DNA of 13,426 bases from Glomus cerebriforme (taxonomy: Eukaryota > Glomeromycota > Glomeromycetes > Glomerales > Glomeraceae), in contig QKYT01000381.1 in the NCBI GenBank assembly GCA_003550305.1, forward strand, positions 87,590 through 101,015, given 5' to 3'. The notes beneath the pieces were generated by a model. It saw nothing but the letters and a program-made list of their open reading frames with translations, made no database searches and was not told the DNA's origin. Numbering within the stretch: the stretch's first letter is position 1; each line of letters starts with the position of its first letter. The position numbers and the translations under genes are program-made. This document shows, piece by piece, positions 1 to 9,123 of the stretch.

Positions 1-1064
1 ATTAACTTTCAAAAAATTTTTCATAATCGAAAAAGCTGTTTCTATGGGATTCAAATCAGGAAAATAAGGAGGAAGAAATTCTACACGAATTCCAAATGAT
101 TGAAGATATTCAATCAAATCTTNATTATGATGAATTTTTGCATTATCAAGAATTATGACGCTATTAGGACCGGGATATGGATTCATTTTAGGTAACTATA
201 CAATGCAAAATTTATAAATTAGCATAAATTCAAAACTGAATTATTATATTAGTAACTCAAATTTACCACATCAGAGATAATAAAATCTTTAAATCGCTCC
301 TTTGTACAACTTCCTTCCATAATATCAATTGCTATGAATCCTTGCAATGATAAAGCAGGTAAGATTGTGTATCTTTTTCCACGTATAAATACAACATTTT
401 TCCTTGCTCGTGTATTCATTAAAGAATATTCATATTCACGTGATAAACTTCGTTCATCCTTAGCAGATTCATCCAAGAAAACTAATTGATCTGGAGTATA
501 ATTAGTTCCTATATGAGCAATAAATGCACCACGAAGTATCTCATTTNGTTCTTTGGCACCTCTATGAAGCTATTATACAATATTAGTAAGTTAAAGATTG
601 TAAATACAATTCAATAATTTTAAAACTACTTCATTATCTTACCTTTTTTCATGTAATACCACAAAAACGCAGAGACCGCCATAATGTTGGAATAGATACC
701 TTTTTACCAGTTAGAACTTCCATCTCAGACACTAATTCATCAAGATACCAGTCTACTTTATCAGCAACAAGTTGTTTTAACGCCTAATATAATTTATTGA
801 AGATTTTTAACTATTAGATTTAGTGTAATAAGAATAAGCTAAACTGATACTTGCCTTCATGTCTTCTCCATGAAAAGTTTTGTGACGCCCAGCTTTTTGT
901 AGCCATGGATCAATTACATACCCCCACTTTTTATAGATTCTCAAAACTTTCTTTACAGAATACTTGCTCATATAGAGCGTTTGTGCAATTTGGTTTGTAG
1001 AAAAACTATCATAATACAAATATACTATTCGCTACTTCAAATCAGTACTAAAAGTTTTTGTCAT
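1..1064 (-). pseudogene. Tc1/mariner-type DDE transposase, four exons, broken, 3' end outside window
   Basis: Cut-and-paste transposase of the IS630/Tc1/mariner superfamily. Four exons read on the minus strand: 1064-855, 783-643, 569-267 and 195-1. All three introns are 71-73 bp and phase 0. Exon 1 starts MTKTFSTDLK and holds a helix-turn-helix (STNQIAQTLYMSKYSVKKVL). The catalytic triad is visible: Asp in FLDESAKDE (codon 473-471), Asp in ILDNAKIHH (147-145), and Glu in LNPIETAF (42-40). Thirty-four residues separate the last two, so it is DD34E as in Tc1. Two stops interrupt the frame: TAG at 1034-1032 in the N-terminus and TGA at 651-649 before KKLHRGAKE. Ambiguous bases lie at 123 and 547. 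The first intron begins GC instead of GT. The C-terminus and one TIR lie beyond the left edge. The family call is firm; inactivity is inferred from the stops. Confidence 0.9.
784..854 (-). other. GC-AG intron 1 of the transposase
   Basis: Only removal of 854-784 keeps the transposase in one frame between the HTH exon (ending GEDMK) and the exon starting ALKQLVADK. The donor is AAG|GCAAGT and the acceptor TATTAG|GCG, a textbook non-canonical GC-AG pair with an otherwise consensus donor. Using the nearby GT at 850-849 would shift the frame. The other two introns, 642-570 (GTAAGA...TAG) and 266-196 (GTAAAT...TAG), are GT-AG. Confidence 0.75.
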
Positions 1065-1369
1065 TGAGAAATCAGTAAAAATTGAAAAACTACTTTGAAA
1101 GTCAACTAAAAATAGAAGCTATATATGAACGTAATATATGTAAAAGTGGTAAAGGGTGTAATAATCATTAGGAAATCACGAGTAATCGCAGTATAACAAC
1201 AGTTTAACTAAGAGTATTTTATTTTTGACGTAATAATTTAATAATTTTTTTTATCGGGTGATCTGCAGGGGGGTAGCACAATTTTAAAAAGCGCGATAAA
1301 ATAATCCGCCATAAAAAACTTCGTCACAAAAAGAGTTTTTTTTTTAAAAATAATTTTTTTTTCATGGAT
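1065..1369. other. Upstream flank of the transposase, non-coding
   Basis: No supported gene. The stretch should contain the transposase promoter and the right terminus of its element, but the other terminus is outside the window, so no TIR can be paired. A G-run (GCAGGGGGG, about 1265-1272) and a CGTCACAAA motif (about 1322-1330) are the only non-AT-rich marks. The latter resembles part of the TIR of the element at 5582-5984, over a short length only. Confidence 0.4.
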
Positions 1370-1497
1370 ATCCAGATAATATCCAGATATCCAGATAAAT
1401 TATGAATCCAGATAATATCCAGATATTATCTGGATAAATTAAACAGATATCTGAATTGGATGGATAAATGTAAATTGGATATCCGGATAGTCAGATC
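1370..1497. repeat. ATCCAGATA tandem/palindromic repeat cluster
   Basis: The nonamer ATCCAGATA occurs five times in direct orientation (1370, 1381, 1389, 1406, 1417) and once inverted (TATCTGGAT, 1427-1435). Positions 1406-1419 and 1422-1435 form a perfect 14-bp inverted repeat with a 2-nt centre, able to extrude as a hairpin. Diverged copies (CAGATATCTG, GGATATCCGGAT) continue to about 1497. I recall similar GGATATCC/CCAGATA satellites in Rhizophagus intergenic DNA; that is memory, not a search. Confidence 0.75.
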
Positions 1498-1541
1498 CAA
1501 ACTCTGTAAATATGAGTTGTAATTTTTTTTTAAATAGATTT

Positions 1542-1769
1542 TTATAGATTTTTACCTTGCAAATAATAAAGTCTGATTATTTCATTGTATGCTATATTAG
1601 TATCTCCTTCATAAATTAATCTATTCTTATTTTTAGCAGAAATTACTCTTTCTTTGCTTTTAAAATAAGTTACATAACTTTCTTTTATTTGCCTAATAAA
1701 TAATTTCTTATTTAAATGTAGATTTGCTTTATAAAAGAGGCATGCTATATAAACATATTTGCAAACATC
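1542..1769 (-). CDS. Possible terminal exon or coding remnant, unknown protein
   Basis: Seventy-five codons run open on the minus strand from 1769 to a TAA at 1544-1542, with no Met codon. The stretch is preceded by a credible splice acceptor (CCTTTTTAG| ending at 1770). It begins DVCKYVYIACLFYKANLHL and contains KSKERVISAKNKNRLIYEGD. A donor-like CAAG|GTAAAA lies near the end, so it could equally be an internal exon. An open stretch this long is unusual in such AT-rich DNA, which is the main argument for coding origin. No upstream exon could be identified between 1770 and 2640, and I recognise no family. It may be the tail of a decayed gene. Confidence 0.35.
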   Translation of the reverse strand, partial: DVCKYVYIACLFYKANLHLNKKLFIRQIKESYVTYFKSKERVISAKNKNRLIYEGDTNIAYNEIIRLYYLQGKNL

Positions 1770-2654
1770 CTAAAAAGGTTTATTTCAAATATACAGTGCA
1801 CGAAAAATATTTTGAGAATAATTTTTCCAGTTAATATTTAACCGATAAATTGTCTATAACATACTAAAAATACACAAATTTTATATATAAAAAGCTATGA
1901 CAAATCTTTTTGTCTTAATACACAATATGTGATTTCTTAATAAAATTTGCTTTATAATGCATTAAATTTAATTAATTAAAATTTTAATAATTTTTTAAGT
2001 TTTTTAAAATTCAACTTTAATTTTATCATTAATGTACTATAAAAATTTTATTAGATATACTTTATGATGTAGTAAAAAAAATAAAAAAAAAATTATTAAA
2101 TTTGGTTGGATATTTACCATGAAACTGCCTTTTAAAATTGTCCAATTAGTCAAATATTAGCTATCTTATTTTTTCTAATAATTTTTGGATGACTTAAATT
2201 TTAATAAGTGAATAGCATGTGGTCTGTAGCTAATATACTTTTGGTAACTTATTTTTCATATTATAAAGGGTATAACCACAAATTTTCATATGCTACTGAC
2301 ACTCATTCATCACATAACAAATGAAAATATTTTTCTAATTACTTTTTTCACGCACTGTAATTGTAACAAAGCATACATTCATCTATCAAAATATTAATTA
2401 AATAATATCCTTCTCTATGTGGAAATATTTTTGTTCTAATTTTCTAAATAAAGATTTTAGATTGTTTACTATTTTCTCATTTTTTTATTTTTATTATGAG
2501 AATAAAATTTCTAACTTTTTCTTTGAATTTGTCAGTTAGTAAACTATTTATTTATTATTAGTAATTATTAAAAAAATGCTTAATTATTTATTTGATAATA
2601 AAAACTTTTAATTTTGCAGTAAAATTGTAAATGTAATGCAAAGCACGTATAAGA
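1770..2654. other. AT-rich intergenic DNA, no gene seen
   Basis: Very AT-rich with A and T runs (for example around 2070-2095) and stops in all frames. No TIR, tandem repeat or RNA-like structure stood out. The last part is presumably the promoter and leader of the relic at 2655. Confidence 0.5.
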
Positions 2655-4074
2655 ATGGCGAATTCCATTGCAGAATTATCTAATAATCAAATTTAAACCA
2701 TTGTTGATTATTTCTTCAAAAATCCAAACACTGAATTACCAGATGATCAGGAAGACTCTATTATCAATTCTGAAGAGGAGATTTCAGATAATTAGACTAA
2801 TGCATCGGAGGCAGTTTTAGCTGAAGTAAATGAATCAACCTTACCTATTTCTGTATCTTATAACTTTAATTCTTTAGACCTTATTAATGCGGATGATGGC
2901 AATCCCAATTCAATCAATGATGACTCTGATTCTGATGATTCTGAAGAAAAGATGCCAGATGTTTCAGATAATAATGAATATGATAAATATGGTGGATATA
3001 ATGAATATGGTAAATGTGATAGAGGTTATTATTATCATGATGGAAGATATGAAAGAAAAACCTTGAGTCCCATTATCTCTCTGGTAACTGTCTAAGAGAA
3101 TTATTGAATGAATTACATATTCATATAGACTAGATTGTTGTATAGGTTCTTTCTTTTTTTCCTGGCATAACCCAATTTTTTACTTGACTGCTTTAATGAA
3201 CTTTTGAATATTCTGTTCTTATATAAAATTTATCGAACATGCCATCTGAATTTTTAAAGCAGGTTGCAGAAGAGAGAGTCAAATACGAAGCTGAGACTGC
3301 TGAACTCAGGAGCAGAATTGAGAAGTTAGAGTGGTATTTTGATGAACTTAAAAAAAAGAATCAAAAACTAAGAAAAATCACAAATTCCAGACTAGATGTA
3401 TCCAGATAGCTAAGGATATTCTTAATGAGGAACCTATTATCAAATATCACCCTTTTTTCTTGAACAGATTAGAGCTTGATGCTTCTTCCAAAAATGCTGA
3501 ATTGCATTGGAGGTACAAGGGGCTCAGCATTGGTTTCATAGCACTAGCTTGTATAAAGATGTCAAAAAACTTGAGATATCATTAATCATGATCAGAAAAA
3601 ATGATGCATATGTCAAGATAATGGAATTTTCCTTCTTGAGATATGGTACGATGAAAAACCAGAAATTGTTATTCCTAAAAGAATACAAAGAATTAAGGAG
3701 TTTGTTTGTCTAGTATCTAAAAGTTTTGATATTCAGACCATATCCTATAAAACATTAACCCCTAAATATCTGGATTGGTATGTCAAATTAACTGGATTAT
3801 CAAGTATTTTGACAGATAAGATTCATTTCAAATTATACAAAAGATATAAAAAAGAAACTGGAAATGAACCTTGGTAGTTCAAGCCTCTGATTTCAAGCCT
3901 ATTATTTTCAAAGCAAAACCAGATTCAGAATTAATTATTAAATCCATTTTAAAACATTTCATATACTTGAAATTCTGAAATAATTTCAAAGGGATTGATA
4001 ATTATAATTTTGTATCTGCTCAGCCATGGAGCTCACCATGTCCTATTTGTAATAGAAAACACTTCAAGCAATAA
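2655..4074 (+). pseudogene. Decayed gene: acidic N-terminus, coiled coil, PD-(D/E)XK-like core, CxxC...H finger
   Basis: Exon 1 starts MANSIAELSNNQI and is acidic (DDSDSDDSEEK) then Tyr-rich. It carries TAA at 2694 and TAG at 2793. A phase-0 intron is likely at 3084-3262 (CTG|GTAACT...AAGCAG|GTT). Exon 2 opens with a charged coiled coil (VAEERVKYEAETAELRSRIE), then a conserved block scattered over frames: ILNEEPIIKYHPFF (about 3420), FFQKC-stop-IALEVQGAQHW (3484-3530), CICQDNGIFLLEIWYDE (3605-3655). E-x-Q-G-x-Q-H-W followed by N-G-I-x-L-L-E-I resembles the core of Vsr-like/PD-(D/E)XK endonucleases (EYDGxQHY...NxIxLIRI). The end carries PWSSPCPICNRKH, a zinc-finger-like CxxC...H. Single-base shifts lie near 3403, 3480 and 3574; further stops are at 3498, 3602, 3875, 3976 and 4072. 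I recall this as a multiplied Rhizophagus family. Nuclease function is inference from motifs only. Confidence 0.65.
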
Positions 4075-4787
4075 ATTTAAATTCACGATCTTAGCATAGG
4101 CCCAGTCATGTGAGACCGATCATCAAAAAATTCTTTTGCTTACTGCACCACATTAGTGAACACGCGTGTTCAGACTTTTCATTTTTGAGTAATATGCATA
4201 ATAAAAAAGTATTAGTTTGCCCACATTAGGTTTTGTCTTTTTTAAGATAGGTGTATATGGTGGTATAATGACTGTGAATTTTATATATGTTAGGCCATTT
4301 CAATTTGAATGTATATTTAACATTTCCCCTTCTTTTTGTTCTCAAAGTAGGTTTTAGACAACACCTATTTGGCAAATATGATTGGGGATCCTTAACCTGT
4401 ATCCCAGGTATAGATTTTTATCTTGTACCCTTCTTTTCCTTAAATATGATTGGTTTAAAATTAAAATTACCAGCCATAAAATTTATTGGATGTTTTTATT
4501 TTTATGCAACATTTATCTTAGAAAATATTTTTTGTTCACGGCACAAAAAAAAAAAATAATGCAAAACTTCAAAAAAAAATATTTTGATTTCATATTTAAC
4601 AAAAAAAAAATTCAATATTTTTAATACTTTTAATATTACATTACATTTTAAATTAAATAAAATGTTTTATGTATATAATATGTATTTTATTAAATTTAAT
4701 AAAAAATAAAAAATACAAAGAAATACTTTTTATTCATACATAAATATTCAGATTAATTGACAAAATTTAGTGTCTAGTAGATCCATT
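4075..4787. other. Intergenic DNA with palindrome and A-runs, no supported gene
   Basis: Short open frames exist around 4287-4624 but encode Phe/Ile/Tyr/Lys-rich sequence as expected from AT-rich DNA, overlap one another, and match nothing I know. Two A-runs (about 4544-4555 and 4570-4578) follow; they could be the tail of an old retrocopy, but no target duplication is evident. Confidence 0.45.
4157..4172. repeat. 16-bp perfect palindrome
   Basis: TGAACACGCGTGTTCA is a perfect inverted repeat with no spacer, containing MluI-like ACGCGT at its centre. It stands out as GC-containing within AT-rich surroundings. It could be a protein-binding site or the remains of two facing element ends; nothing in the sequence decides. 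Confidence 0.6.
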
Positions 4788-5325
4788 GAACAATTTTATT
4801 TATTTACAAAAGCTAGTTTAGTATAATTAAAGTACTGAAATTATGCTACAAAATAAAGAGCATATACGCGCACAATAAATTCCATCATAAAAAATAATAA
4901 TAGATCCATAAATATTCACTTGATCATAGTGAAAATTAATATATAAGTAGTTTCATACTTGCTGAGCAACTTTGTTTATTCAATAGAAGTCAGTTTTGTT
5001 TGACCAAAGTGCTTAAATTATGCCACAGAGTATCTGCACAAAAATATTACAAAAAATAAGTATAACTACACAAATATTTGAGTTAACATGGTGAAAATTG
5101 ATATCTAAATAATTCTATATCTGCTGAATAACTTTATTTATTCAATAGAAGCCAATTTTGTTTGACCAAAGTGCTTAAATTATGCCACAAAGTATCTGCA
5201 CGAAAATATTACAAAAAATAAGTATAACTATATAAATATCTGAACTAGCTTGATGAAAATTAATATCTATATAGTTCCATACCTGTTGAGCAACTTTGCT
5301 TATTGATAAAAGTCAGTTTATTTGT
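4788..5325. repeat. Tandem array of ~162-bp units, about 3.2 copies
   Basis: Unit starts are marked by GA(G/A)(C/T)AA(C/T)TTT at 4788 (as GAACAATTTT), 4964, 5126 and 5288. The two central units are exactly 162 bp apart and share uninterrupted identical blocks of 34 bp (4994-5027 with 5156-5189) and about 28 bp. The first unit is longer (176 bp, with extra bases near 4898-4915) and more diverged; the last is partial. Units carry no open frame. It is a minisatellite-like array grown by local duplication, not a dispersed element as far as can be seen here. Confidence 0.85.
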
Positions 5326-5487
5326 AAAATTATATGGTATAAATTTTATATTAAAAAATGAATATAAAATTGTCTGTTATGAAAAATAAAGTGTTAAACT
5401 TGAAAAATATTTATAGCTTTATAAATAATACTTCATATCTAAGCCAGTGTTAAAAAATATTTATTTTTTCAAACTTCTAAAATATTT

Positions 5488-5529
5488 AAAAAGAAAGGGA
5501 AAAAGAAAAAGAGAAAGGAAAAGAAAGAG
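5488..5529 (+). repeat. Homopurine tract (A/G only)
   Basis: Forty-two consecutive purines of AAAGAAAGGG type, interrupted by one T at 5530 and continuing as GAGAGAAG. Such tracts can form triplex structure; this one lies in non-coding DNA between the tandem array and the TIR element. Confidence 0.8.
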
Positions 5530-5581
5530 TGAGAGAAGTGAACGTGTATTGTGTATAATGATAGCACCCCTTGAATGTATA

Positions 5582-5984
5582 CCAGGTTTGTGATGTAGCA
5601 ATTTTTCAAAAAAATACATAACAGATTTTTTCGCTGACATAAAGCTTTTAAAATTTTACTATAGATGTGATTTCTGCTGCTCTACAAGTTTATTTATGTT
5701 TTGGAAGAAGGTTTAAAATGCCGTTTTTACTTTATATGTAAATGATTGATTTTACCGTCTTTATCGTCTTTGCCAATCATTTCCAAAAATGGATTTAACA
5801 AAAATAAAATTTTTGTTAAATAATTCAATAATGATATTTAAAATTGCTTTTGGCACTCTAAGTAAACTTGAGTAGCCGAAACTAGGTATATTTAGTAAAT
5901 TTTAAAAGCTATATGTTAATATAAAAAATTTTTTTTTTATGATTTTTTGTTGTGTCATATCAGCTAGCTGCGTCACAAACCTGG
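5582..5984. mobile_element. 403-bp TIR element (MITE-like), non-coding
   Basis: The left end CCAGGTTTGTGATGTAGC (5582-5599) is the inverted partner of GCTGCGTCACAAACCTGG (5967-5984): 18 bp with only two mismatches, both C/T. The interior is AT-rich and has no open frame, so it would depend on a transposase encoded elsewhere. The left flank is TA, as Tc1/mariner insertions require, but the right flank is CA, so a TA duplication is not proven and the superfamily stays open. Its TIR shares TTTGTGACGnAG with a sequence near 1321-1333 beside the Tc1-type transposase, a weak hint of a partner. Confidence 0.75.
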
Positions 5985-6030
5985 CACACATTTCATTTAA
6001 GCATAATGATAATAGTAAATAATAAATAAG

Positions 6031-6193
6031 GGCTGATGTGGCTCAGTGGCTGATGCAGGGGGGAACAGGATAAAAATCGTAAACCCTGGAAACAGGATAA
6101 GATTCACCAATATGATTGGATAAAAATCATGTGACTGTTTAAATTTGTTATGCTGTTTGTATTTTAACCAATCAGAAATCGTCCCCCCCCCCG
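6031..6193 (+). repeat. tRNA-like head with G/C-run borders (SINE or MITE candidate)
   Basis: GATGTGGCTCAGTGG (6034-6048) matches the 5' part of tRNA-Ala-type genes at nearly every base and contains a full A-box (TGGCTCAGTGG). A GGCTGATG octamer is repeated on both sides of the box (6031 and 6048). Downstream come CAGGGGGG (6056-6063), two copies of GGAA(A)CAGGATAA (about 6062 and 6088), a GGATAAAAATC repeat, and finally ten C followed by G (6183-6193), which faces the G-run. A B-box is not clear (weak AGATTCACC at about 6100). The T-arm and anticodon stem of a tRNA are absent, so it is not a working tRNA. Confidence 0.45.
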
Positions 6194-6509
6194 TATATCA
6201 GACTTCACATGTAACGTTAAACGTACAATCAATTTGGAAGTGAAATCGGTTACGAATAATCATTATACTGTATTGCTAAGCTGGACTAAAAAATTCTCTT
6301 TTTTATCAGCAATGTCGGTTAACAAGATACACGAATTTTTTAATCGCGAGCCTGAGAATTGGAATATCTTGACTTTTTTGGAAGAATGTAATATACCATT
6401 ATTCAAACAAAAGATAGAGTCATACCTTACGTCACTCGAGATAATTTCCAATACTCAAAAAGGTCCAAAACGTGAAAGAGCGGATAAGTTACTTGATCTG
6501 TACAGACAG

Positions 6510-6832
6510 GCGAGTTTATTTTTTTCATTTTTTTTTCTCGCTGAAGACATAGTTAAATACTTGGTAGCGTTGGCGTGAGGACTTTGAGTCATGCGTCAAT
6601 CAAGTCTTTGAGACAAGCTACGAAGCAGTGTTGAGGCGCAAGACAATATCTTTGAAAATTTCTTACGTTTGAGACTTTGAGTCGACTTGGCACTTGCCCC
6701 ACTGGGCGTAAGACAATATCTTTGAGAATTTCTTACGTTTGAGACTTCGAGTCGACCTTGTGGGATGCAAAATCGGATAATGTATTTTAAAGATAATCAA
6801 GAATATTACTAATTTCAAAATTTATTTTCCAG
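6510..6832 (+). other. Intron 1 of the 6312 gene, GC-AG, with internal duplication
   Basis: At 323 bp it is far longer than the other introns in the window (71-94 bp). The donor is CAG|GCGAGT and the acceptor TTTCCAG|GGT. No GT donor nearby preserves the frame from LLDLYRQ to GPDYAHARDW. The donor may be a genuine GC site or a decayed GTGAGT. Confidence 0.6.
6635..6756 (+). repeat. Two 52-bp direct repeats, 70-bp period, inside the intron
   Basis: Positions 6635-6686 and 6705-6756 are copies differing at three bases (6639/6709, 6656/6726, 6678/6748), all transitions. Both contain AAGACAATATCTTTGA and end in GTCGAC. A related shorter piece (GAGGACTTTGAGTC, about 6577-6590) precedes them. The duplication accounts for part of the unusual intron length. 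Confidence 0.9.
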
Positions 6833-8689
6833 GGTCCTGATTATGCTCATGCTCGAGATTGGAAGAAGGAAAAGAAAATTAAACCAGTCGATGGAACCTC
6901 AGTTCACTTTCACCAAGTTACGGATAGCTCAGTGATCGGGATCAATAATGGATCTTTCGACGTTAGTAGAAAGCCAAAGGTACGGATGTACAATTTTTAT
7001 CTTTAGCTATAAGTTGTATTTCTTTATGATGCTAATCGACTGAAACTGATTTATGATTTTTCTTGCATGAAAGAAGTCTACTAGAAAAAGAAAATCAATA
7101 CGTTATCATTATACTGAAAGTTCAGATGAAGAAGATCATTCGTCTGATCCAGACTACACAGAGAAACCAGAGAGAGTAAGTAATTTGATGTTTTTTTCAC
7201 AGTTTTACACGATTATAAATATTCTTATTCTAATTCTATTGAACTTATCAAGAAACAGGAATCAAGAAGATTAAAGCGATTACGGGGTAAAGCGAACTGT
7301 GATGATATGGACAAAGGTAACATTACCGTAAAAACTTCAGAGGATGAAAATACATCAAGTCCGGCTCAACCAACCATGATCTCAAACACCTCTGAAGATA
7401 CTACTTTGTGCGAAATTACTCCAAGTACACCCCAGCAATTAAATACTTCAGAAGATTTCGCAACTTTACGCGAAAGTACACCTTGTCCAACAGTTCATTC
7501 AGCTACAAGCACTTTAATAGCGACACCTAATAAACCCATTATCACGAAAGCAACATATGATGAATTTTCTGCACACATAATTTGTGCTTTTAATACAACG
7601 ATATATCTTGTCAAAGAAACGATCGAAGAACCAATATATGAGAGAGTTAGAAATATGCTCCAGTCAAGAAACAAACTGGCTATGAGTGATTCGATAATCA
7701 AAAAGCTCGAAAACATATTTCAAGCAAATTATTCTGAAATCGAATCTAAAATAATTTCAGAAACAAATATTGGAGATAATCAAACATCAGAAGAGAATAG
7801 ATTTATGTTCTTTATACGATGTGCGTTACTGGACTTTGTCTTTAGGTTCAGATATTTGATGCCAAAAGTCTTGGACCGAGACATGCTTGAACGATCCTTA
7901 CATTGTCGAATGTCTGTTCCCAATTCTGCGAGCATTTCGCAATGCTTTTCCTGACATCAATACATGTGGTTAGAAAAAGACGTAAGATCTATAAAGGAAG
8001 CGAATATCATGCTTACAAGTAATTTTGGGGAATGAAAAACAGATTTACTCATCCTCTGATTATCAGATGCAATGGAGCTTTTGAATGTCGAAGTGTCTGG
8101 GCCTCCTTATAGATTAACAAAAAAACACACGGTTGGCGATATCAAAAAACTACTAGTTATGGCTATCTGCAGTTTGTGTCAGCTCCTTGGCAATAACCTT
8201 GATTGCAATATTGAGGATGCAAAAAACGTTAAAACCTATAGTATCCAGGTCATAGGAGACCGACTTATGTTGTTTGCTGTCTCTTTAGTAAGAAAAAGAA
8301 AGTATCTGGCTGTCGAATTGGCTTCCTGTGTGGTTCCATTCACATTTGACGCAATCACATGTTACATGAAGATTTTTAATTTTTTTTCAGTTATTCGAAG
8401 TGAGTTCGTGAAACAAGAAAAATTATAAAAGAAAATTCGTTCCTTTATTCCAACTGACAAGTTTTCTGGAAATTTAAGAGAGTGGTTACACCTACTGGAC
8501 GATAACATTTCACTTGTAACAGAAGAAGATATGGACGAAATCTTTATGATGTGAGATTCTATTTTTTTTTGCGATCTCTATCATTTACAACGAAAATATT
8601 GTGGTTACAAATGTGGTTGAATTATTTGTAATTTCTTATGTAAAATAATTTATACAGTAGTTATTTGTTGCTTGTAATGCGTAACTATT

Positions 8690-8695
8690 AATAAA
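8690..8695 (+). terminator. Poly(A) signal AATAAA of the 6312 gene relic
   Basis: AATAAA lies 136 bp after the final TGA at 8554, in otherwise unremarkable 3' flank, and ten bases before the hAT target duplication. The MITE thus sits at or just past the expected cleavage region. Confidence 0.5.
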
Positions 8696-8712
8696 GTATC
8701 TTTAGTCTGCAT

Positions 8713-9123
8713 TAGTGTTCCGCAGACGATTCGGCCGAATCGAATTTAATTCGGATTCGATTCGATTCGATTCGACCGATTGTTTAATTTTGCCCAAATT
8801 TTATAAAGCTGGCCAAAATTGCCTTATTTGGACATTATGTAACGTTACACAAACCAAAAAAGGCAGTTTTGTTTCTCTTGAAAATTGGAATTTTGGGTTA
8901 CACAAGATTCCCAAAAAGGCAATTTCTTGCAGATCATTTAATTCCGGCTGGAATTATGAATCACGTGACATCGGCATCGAATTCGAACCGAATTCGAATC
9001 GAATCCGAATTGATTTAATTTGATTCGATCGAATATCGAATCGAATTTGAGCGATTCGTGATTCGATCGAATCGAATTCGAATCTGATTCAATTCAATTC
9101 GATTCGATTCGTGCGGAACACTA
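8713..9123. mobile_element. Complete non-autonomous hAT-type MITE (411 bp) with 8-bp target duplication
   Basis: TIRs are TAGTGTTCCGCA (8713-8724) and its exact reverse complement TGCGGAACACTA (9112-9123). The element is flanked by the exact 8-bp direct repeat GTCTGCAT (8705-8712 and 9124-9131). An 8-bp duplication plus a TIR starting YAGNG is diagnostic of the hAT superfamily. Both subterminal regions are packed with GATTCGA/TTCGAA hexamers in both orientations (8726-8780, 8975-9111), the expected layout for transposase-binding arrays. The core (about 8785-8970) is unique and includes the palindromes TGTAACGTTACA (8838-8849) and TCACGTGA (8961-8968). No meaningful ORF exists; short frames across it are rejected. 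The intact ends and duplication imply a fairly recent insertion. Confidence 0.92.

Larger units (their letters stand above)
6312..8554 (+). pseudogene. Four-exon gene relic of a multiplied fungal family, function unknown
   Basis: Exons: 6312-6509, 6833-6979, 7074-7175 and 7259 (or 7253) onward; introns are phase 0. The start MSVNKIHEFFNREPENWNIL is preferred over an in-frame ATG at 6234 because homology-like sequence begins there. About 380 residues read through: a short helical N-domain, a basic patch (KSTRKRKSIR, about 116-125) next to an acidic run (ESSDEEDHSSD), three TSED repeats (about 175, 193, 212), then a helical domain ending ...DRDMLER. One extra base at 7895-7898 and one missing base at 7965-7966 break the frame, leaving YIVECLFPILRAFRNAFP in another frame. 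The original frame then resumes (WLEKDVRSIKEAN) with stops at 8033, 8057 and 8426, and ends naturally with ATGATGTGA at 8554. The C-domain (TDLLIL...ELLNVEVSGPP...VGDIKKLL) faintly resembles PD-(D/E)XK. I recall many Rhizophagus paralogues; no function is known to me. Confidence 0.7.
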